Shown here: positions 60,374 to 64,000 of the stretch, piece by piece
Layout of the letters: every line of letters starts with the position of its first letter
How positions within the stretch are numbered: the stretch's first letter is position 1
Origin: JAJDNS01 sp963578825
GTDB taxonomy: Bacteria > Acidobacteriota > Vicinamibacteria > Fen-336
Assembly (NCBI GenBank): GCA_963578825.1
Contig: CAUZDW010000011.1
Location: forward strand, 47,058 to 111,057
DNA length: 64,000 bases
Direction of reading: 5' to 3'
Position numbers and translations under genes: made by a program
The notes under the pieces: model-generated
The model's database searches: none
Seen by the model: the letters and a program-made list of their open reading frames with translations, nothing else
What the model was told of the DNA's origin: nothing

Positions 60374-62902
60374 ATGGCAGCAGGACGTCGAGGCAAGGCC
60401 TCCCCGCGACGGACCGGGAAGCGTCTGGAGGTCTGGAAATTCGGGGGCGCCGCGCTGGCGGACGCAAACGCGGTCCGCAATGCCGTCGAGCTCATCAAGG
60501 CTCACGGCGGGCCGCTCGTCGTCGTTGTCTCTGCGCTGTCCGGAGTGACCGACTCCCTCCTCGACGGGTCTCGGCAGGCGCTGACCGGCGACACGAAGGC
60601 CGCCGCCGCCGCGTCGGCGTCGTTCCTTCGGCGACATCGCGACATTGCCCGGGGGCTCCTCCCGGCCGGGCCTGCACGGCGGCGGGTCCTGGCGACCGTG
60701 AACACGCTGGCCCGCGAGTACCACGAGATCACCCACGCCGTGGCCCGGCTGGCGGATTTGACGCCGCGGGCCAGCGACGTCCTCGTCGCCCGTGGGGAGC
60801 GCGCGGCGAGCGTCCTCATGGCCGCCGCGTTGACCGTCGGCGGCTTTCGTGCCGAGCACGTCGACGCGATGGAGCTCGTGGTGACCGACGGACATCGCCC
60901 CTCGGCTGCCCCGGACGTCGCCGCGACCCGGCGCAGCTCGCGACGCAAGCTTCTCCCCATGGTCAAGCGGGGGGTGACGCCCGTGGTGCCCGGCTTCTTC
61001 GGCGCTGGACCCGACGGAACCCTGACGACACTCGGCCGGGGAGGCACCGACCTCACCGCCACGCTCCTCGCCCGCACGCTGAGCGCCGCGCGCGTCGTGC
61101 TCTGGAAGGACGTCCCGGGCATCCTGACGGCCGATCCCCGCGCCGTCCCCGACGCGCGCCTTCTTCCGCAGATGCACCACCGCGAAGCAGCCGAGGTCGC
61201 CTACTTCGGCGCGAAAGTGCTCCACCCGCGTGCGCTGATCCCGCTCGACGGGAGCCGGATCGACCTGCAAGTCCGCTCCTTCCTCAAGCCCGAGCTGCCG
61301 GGCACCGAAGTGTCCTCGCGAAAGACCCTCGAGGCGTACCCCGTTAAGGCCCTCGCCACGATCCGTGGACAGGCGCTCGTCACGGTTGCGGGCAAGGGTC
61401 TGATGGGTGTCCCCGGTGTCGCCGCGCGCACCTTCGCCAGCATCCACGATGCCGGGCTGTCGGTCTCGACCATTTTCCAGTCCTCCTCCGAGAGCTCGAT
61501 TGGCTTCACCGTGCCCGGAGCGGAAGCCGGGCGCGCGGTGGCTTCGCTCGAGGAGGCCTTCGCTCAGGAGCTCGCCGCAGGGCTCGTCGACTGCGTCACC
61601 GCCCGTGGCGGGGTCTCGGTGATCGCAGTCGTGGGTCGCGGCATGGCCGGGACGCCCGGCATCGCCGCTCGCGTGTTCTCCGCCCTGGCCGCCGTGGGTA
61701 TCAACGTGATCGCCATGGCCCAGGGGGCGTCCGAGCTCAATATTTCTTTCGTGGTCGAACAGGAGCAGGCGGCGGACGCGGCAAGGGCCGTTCATTCCGC
61801 CTTCCAGCTCTCCAAGATCGGGGGGGGACGGCCGCCCGATCGTCCACGAACCGACGTCGTCCTCCTGGGCTTTGGCCGAGTGGGCCGCGCCCTGGCCAAT
61901 CAGGCGTCGAGCACGGATCGAGAGCGGGTCCGGATCGTGGCAGCGCTCGACCGATCGGGCTACGTCTTCGATCCGAAGGGAATCAGTCGTCGGCGACTTC
62001 TGCGCCTGGCTGAGGGCAAGGACCGGGGGGAGCTGCTGACCGCGCTCGGCGGCCGCTCTGCGGACGCCGCAGCCGCGCTGGCTGACGTTGCCGCACACGC
62101 GGTCTCGCGCCCTGTCCTCGTCGACGTCACCGCAGACGACACGACGTCGCTGCTCCTCGCCGGGCTCGAGCACGGCTTCGATCTCGTTCTCGCCAACAAG
62201 AAACCCCTGGCGGGCAGCGAGGCCAACTACAGGCGTCTTCTCGACACCGCCAACTCCTCGGGACGTCGGCTGCTCTACGAGGCGACGGTCGGTGCCGGGC
62301 TACCCGTCATCGACACCTTTCGCAAGCTCGTGGCCAGTGGCGACCGCATCCTGAGGGTCGATGGCTGCGTCAGCGGGACGCTGGGCTTCGTGCTCTCCGC
62401 GGTGGAGAAGGGACGGCGCTTCTCCGCGGTGGTGAAGGACGCGGTCGAAAAGGGCTACGCGGAGCCCGACCCACGCGACGATCTTCTCGGCCGCGACGCG
62501 GGACGCAAGGGCCTGATCCTCGCGCGCCTGCTCGGCTACCACGGCGCGGCCCCCGATCCGGAGCCGCTCGTGCCGGCCTCGTTCGCCCGGCTCTCGCTCG
62601 ATGCCTTCCTCGAGAAGCTCCCCTCGATGGACGACGAGTGGGCGCGTCGAGTGGCGCGCGCGGCAGACCGCGGCAAGGTGATCCGCTACGTGGTCGTGGC
62701 GACGGCGCGGGGCGTGAGCGCCCGGCTCGTAGTGGTGCCCAGGGAGTCCTACCTGGGCGTCCTCCGCGGCACGCGCAACCGGCTGGCCTTCACGACTCGT
62801 CGCTATCGAAACGAGCCCCTCGCGGTCGGCGGGCCGGGCGCGGGGGCAGAAGTCACGGCCGCCGGCATCCTCAACGACATCCAGTCCCTCGCCACCTGGT
62901 AG
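60374..62902 (+). CDS. thrA: Bifunctional aspartokinase / homoserine dehydrogenase
   Basis: The 842-residue protein catalyses the first and third steps of Thr/Met synthesis. Residues ~18-300 are aspartokinase (LEVWKFGGAALADANAVRNA, VLVARGERAASVLM, GRGGTDLTATLLARTL); residues ~330-470 are two ACT domains (GVAARTFASIHDAGLSVSTI, GIAARVFSALAAVGINVIAM) for amino-acid feedback; residues ~480-840 homoserine dehydrogenase with NAD(P) motif LLGFGRVGRALANQ and EKGYAEPDPRDDLLGRDAGRK. Length is normal for the ThrA/MetL type. ATG 60374. Confidence 0.94.
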   Translation: MAAGRRGKASPRRTGKRLEVWKFGGAALADANAVRNAVELIKAHGGPLVVVVSALSGVTDSLLDGSRQALTGDTKAAAAASASFLRRHRDIARGLLPAGPARRRVLATVNTLAREYHEITHAVARLADLTPRASDVLVARGERAASVLMAAALTVGGFRAEHVDAMELVVTDGHRPSAAPDVAATRRSSRRKLLPMVKRGVTPVVPGFFGAGPDGTLTTLGRGGTDLTATLLARTLSAARVVLWKDVPGILTADPRAVPDARLLPQMHHREAAEVAYFGAKVLHPRALIPLDGSRIDLQVRSFLKPELPGTEVSSRKTLEAYPVKALATIRGQALVTVAGKGLMGVPGVAARTFASIHDAGLSVSTIFQSSSESSIGFTVPGAEAGRAVASLEEAFAQELAAGLVDCVTARGGVSVIAVVGRGMAGTPGIAARVFSALAAVGINVIAMAQGASELNISFVVEQEQAADAARAVHSAFQLSKIGGGRPPDRPRTDVVLLGFGRVGRALANQASSTDRERVRIVAALDRSGYVFDPKGISRRRLLRLAEGKDRGELLTALGGRSADAAAALADVAAHAVSRPVLVDVTADDTTSLLLAGLEHGFDLVLANKKPLAGSEANYRRLLDTANSSGRRLLYEATVGAGLPVIDTFRKLVASGDRILRVDGCVSGTLGFVLSAVEKGRRFSAVVKDAVEKGYAEPDPRDDLLGRDAGRKGLILARLLGYHGAAPDPEPLVPASFARLSLDAFLEKLPSMDDEWARRVARAADRGKVIRYVVVATARGVSARLVVVPRESYLGVLRGTRNRLAFTTRRYRNEPLAVGGPGAGAEVTAAGILNDIQSLATW

Positions 62903-62981
62903 GGTTCGGCGCCGTGTGAGCCGCGACATTGACAGCCGGGACGGCTCCTTCATACGCTGACTCCATCCGATAGGAGGGTGG

Positions 62982-63515
62982 ATGGCGAGCTTCGTCGACC
63001 GGATCCTGGGCGCCGCCCGTCTGGACGTCGGGACGTATGAAGAGGTCGAGGCGGACACCACCGCGACCCCCCAAGCCATGGGCGTCGTGGCTCTCGCCGC
63101 CCTGGCCAGCGGCGTGGGCGTCGCGGGCGCTGGGAGCACGAGCGCTTTCGCGACGGTCATCGCCGGTCTCGTCGGATGGGTCGTGTGGGCTGCGCTCATC
63201 TGACTCGTCGGCGCGAAGCTCCTCCCGGAGCCGCAGACCCGCGCCGACGTGGGCCAACTCCTCCGGACGGTCGGTTTCGCGGCTTCGCCCGGGCTCCTGC
63301 TGGGCCTCGGCATCCTTCCTCTGGTCGGTGGCCTGATCGCTTTTGTGATCTCGATCTGGCAGCTGGCGACCACCGTGGTCGCTGTCCGTCAGGCGTTGGA
63401 CTACAAGAGCACCGGCCGAGCCGTGGCCGTGTGCCTCATCGGCTGGGTCGTCTACGTCGTCGTCCGGCTTGGAACCGCGTTGATGGTGGGCATCACCAGC
63501 GTCAACCTGGGCTGA
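62982..63515 (+). pseudogene. YIP1-family membrane protein interrupted by an in-frame TGA
   Basis: AGGAGG four bases before ATG 62982 marks the start. The frame encodes a YIP1-like protein: FVDRILGAARLDVGTYEEVE, helix 1 (~35-55), VGWVVWAALI, then TGA at 63201-63203, then LVGAKLLPEPQTRADVGQLL, RTVGFAASPGLLLGLGILP and two more helices to a stop at 63513-63515. The parts are in the same frame (178 codons) and the two halves fit the family, in which this position normally holds a large hydrophobic or Trp residue. So TGG to TGA mutation or a sequence error is likely, with no reason to think of selenocysteine. Confidence 0.7.
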
Positions 63516-63546
63516 GCCGCTCCGTCTAACTGTGTCATTTGCAGTG

Positions 63547-64000
63547 CCTCTAGCCCGCATTATTCATCGGGCATGCGGGATTGAGTTCAGGCGTGTACTT
63601 GCACCGATCATTTGAGGAGTAGCAGCCGAGTGCACGGTCGAAACGGCTGGTGAGCCGCTGGAGGCGGCGCTCCTGGGGCGCATGGCGAACAGCGCCGACA
63701 CGAATGCTGTGATGCGGGCGGCCGAGGCTGAGATGTAGGGTCGGGTTGCTACGCGAGCTGAGCGCCGAGGCGGGTGGCGATCTTCCCCCATGGATCAAGG
63801 AAGGGGAATGATGCCGGCAGGTGAGGGACCGCTTGGCGCGACGTTCCAGGACGCTGTTCTTGGGCATGGCGATGGCGTATTCGACGCCCTCGGCATCGAG
63901 GTAGTCGAAGATCTCCGGACTGGCAAAGCCGGCGTCGAGACGGCCGCGGATCGTGGCCTTGGCAAAGCCTGCCCGCAGGAGCGCGATAACACGTTTGAGG
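63547..64000 (-). mobile_element. IS1380-like insertion sequence remnant (degenerate transposase, one end present)
   Basis: On the minus strand, from the right edge, ORF 64000-63860 encodes RVIALLRAGFAKATIRGRLD, AGFASPEIFDYLDAEGVEYA, IAMPKNSVLERRAKR, the DDE-transposase core of the IS1380 group. After this the frame breaks; the sequence PFLDPWGKIATRLGAQLA is recognisable in another frame and ends in TAG, and the tail is disrupted. The element ends at about 63547-63570 in CCTCTAGCCCGCATTATTC, a terminal repeat of IS1380 type. The rest lies beyond the edge. Confidence 0.7.

Noticed and set aside
63201..63203. In-frame TGA of the YIP1-like gene as a selenocysteine codon
   Set aside because: YIP1 proteins have no reactive Cys here, and no properly spaced bSECIS hairpin is obvious; a TGG to TGA change is simpler.

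Overview
The window is a GC-rich, gene-dense bacterial chromosome segment with about 60 genes, short intergenic gaps, many 1-4 bp start/stop overlaps (GTGA, ATGA, TAATG, TGATG) and one degenerate insertion sequence at the right edge. The gene mix (Gram-negative lipid A gene lpxD, bactofilin, an acidobacterial-type VWFA secreted protein, HPr-kinase-like protein, a Ser/Thr kinase followed by a TonB C-terminal domain, AttH-type ABC cluster, CzcCBA pump, Tat-exported SOD-like protein) suggests a member of Acidobacteriota or a close relative. That assignment is inference from gene content, not from a marker-gene tree.

Layout. 1-6.3 kb: deoC (cut by the edge), bactofilin-lpxD, VWFA protein, a homocysteine methyltransferase/MTHFR fusion, a short HprK-like ORF and a DsbD-N-like protein. 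6.4-10 kb: a minus-strand run of a PH-like membrane protein, a patatin-like protein without its serine, a UvrC-N-like protein and greA. 10-19 kb: TrmH-type methyltransferase, rarA, a GGDEF/EAL gene with an in-frame TAG, a membrane protein and gcvT-gcvH-gcvP. 19-21 kb: a split GspE/PilB-like pseudo-ATPase and an orphan vapB. 21-29 kb: cmk fused to a cupin, hisC, an RluB-type synthase, then an AttEFGH-like lipocalin/permease/ATPase set. 29-39 kb: CDF transporter, a tRNA-Gln half joined to a cupin gene tail, a repeat-rich lipoprotein, scpB-scpA-trpS-M50 protease, a ClpX-like ATPase, a broken C25 peptidase, uvrC. 39-46 kb: SOD-like protein, a His-rich exported protein and CzcC-CzcB-CzcA. 46-52 kb: sulfatase, a probable selenocysteine peroxiredoxin, an unknown secreted protein, a HpaI-type aldolase and a formamidase-type lipoprotein. 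52-64 kb: DEAD-box helicase, malonate genes (matB, madM, madL), an SSS symporter, kinase/TonB, thrA, a YIP1 gene with an in-frame TGA and an IS1380-like remnant.

How the genes work together. Clear functional modules are glycine cleavage (gcvTHP), one-carbon/methionine metabolism, chromosome condensation (scpAB), heavy-metal efflux (czcCBA plus His-rich protein), malonate uptake and activation (MadLM plus MatB), and a lipoprotein/lipid-type ABC export set with AttH.

The most interesting observations are: a peroxiredoxin-like gene whose in-frame TGA sits at the redox-cysteine position and is followed at a legal distance by a bacterial SECIS-like hairpin; a Cmk-cupin fusion; a chimeric junction of a tRNA-Gln 5' half with a cupin gene 3' end through an 8-bp shared sequence; and a cluster of proteins that keep an enzyme fold but have lost catalytic residues (GspE-like, patatin-like, GIY-YIG-like, GGDEF-like). 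Five genes are interrupted by single-base lesions (two TAG/TGA, three -1 shifts). Residual sequencing or assembly errors must be excluded before reading these as biology.
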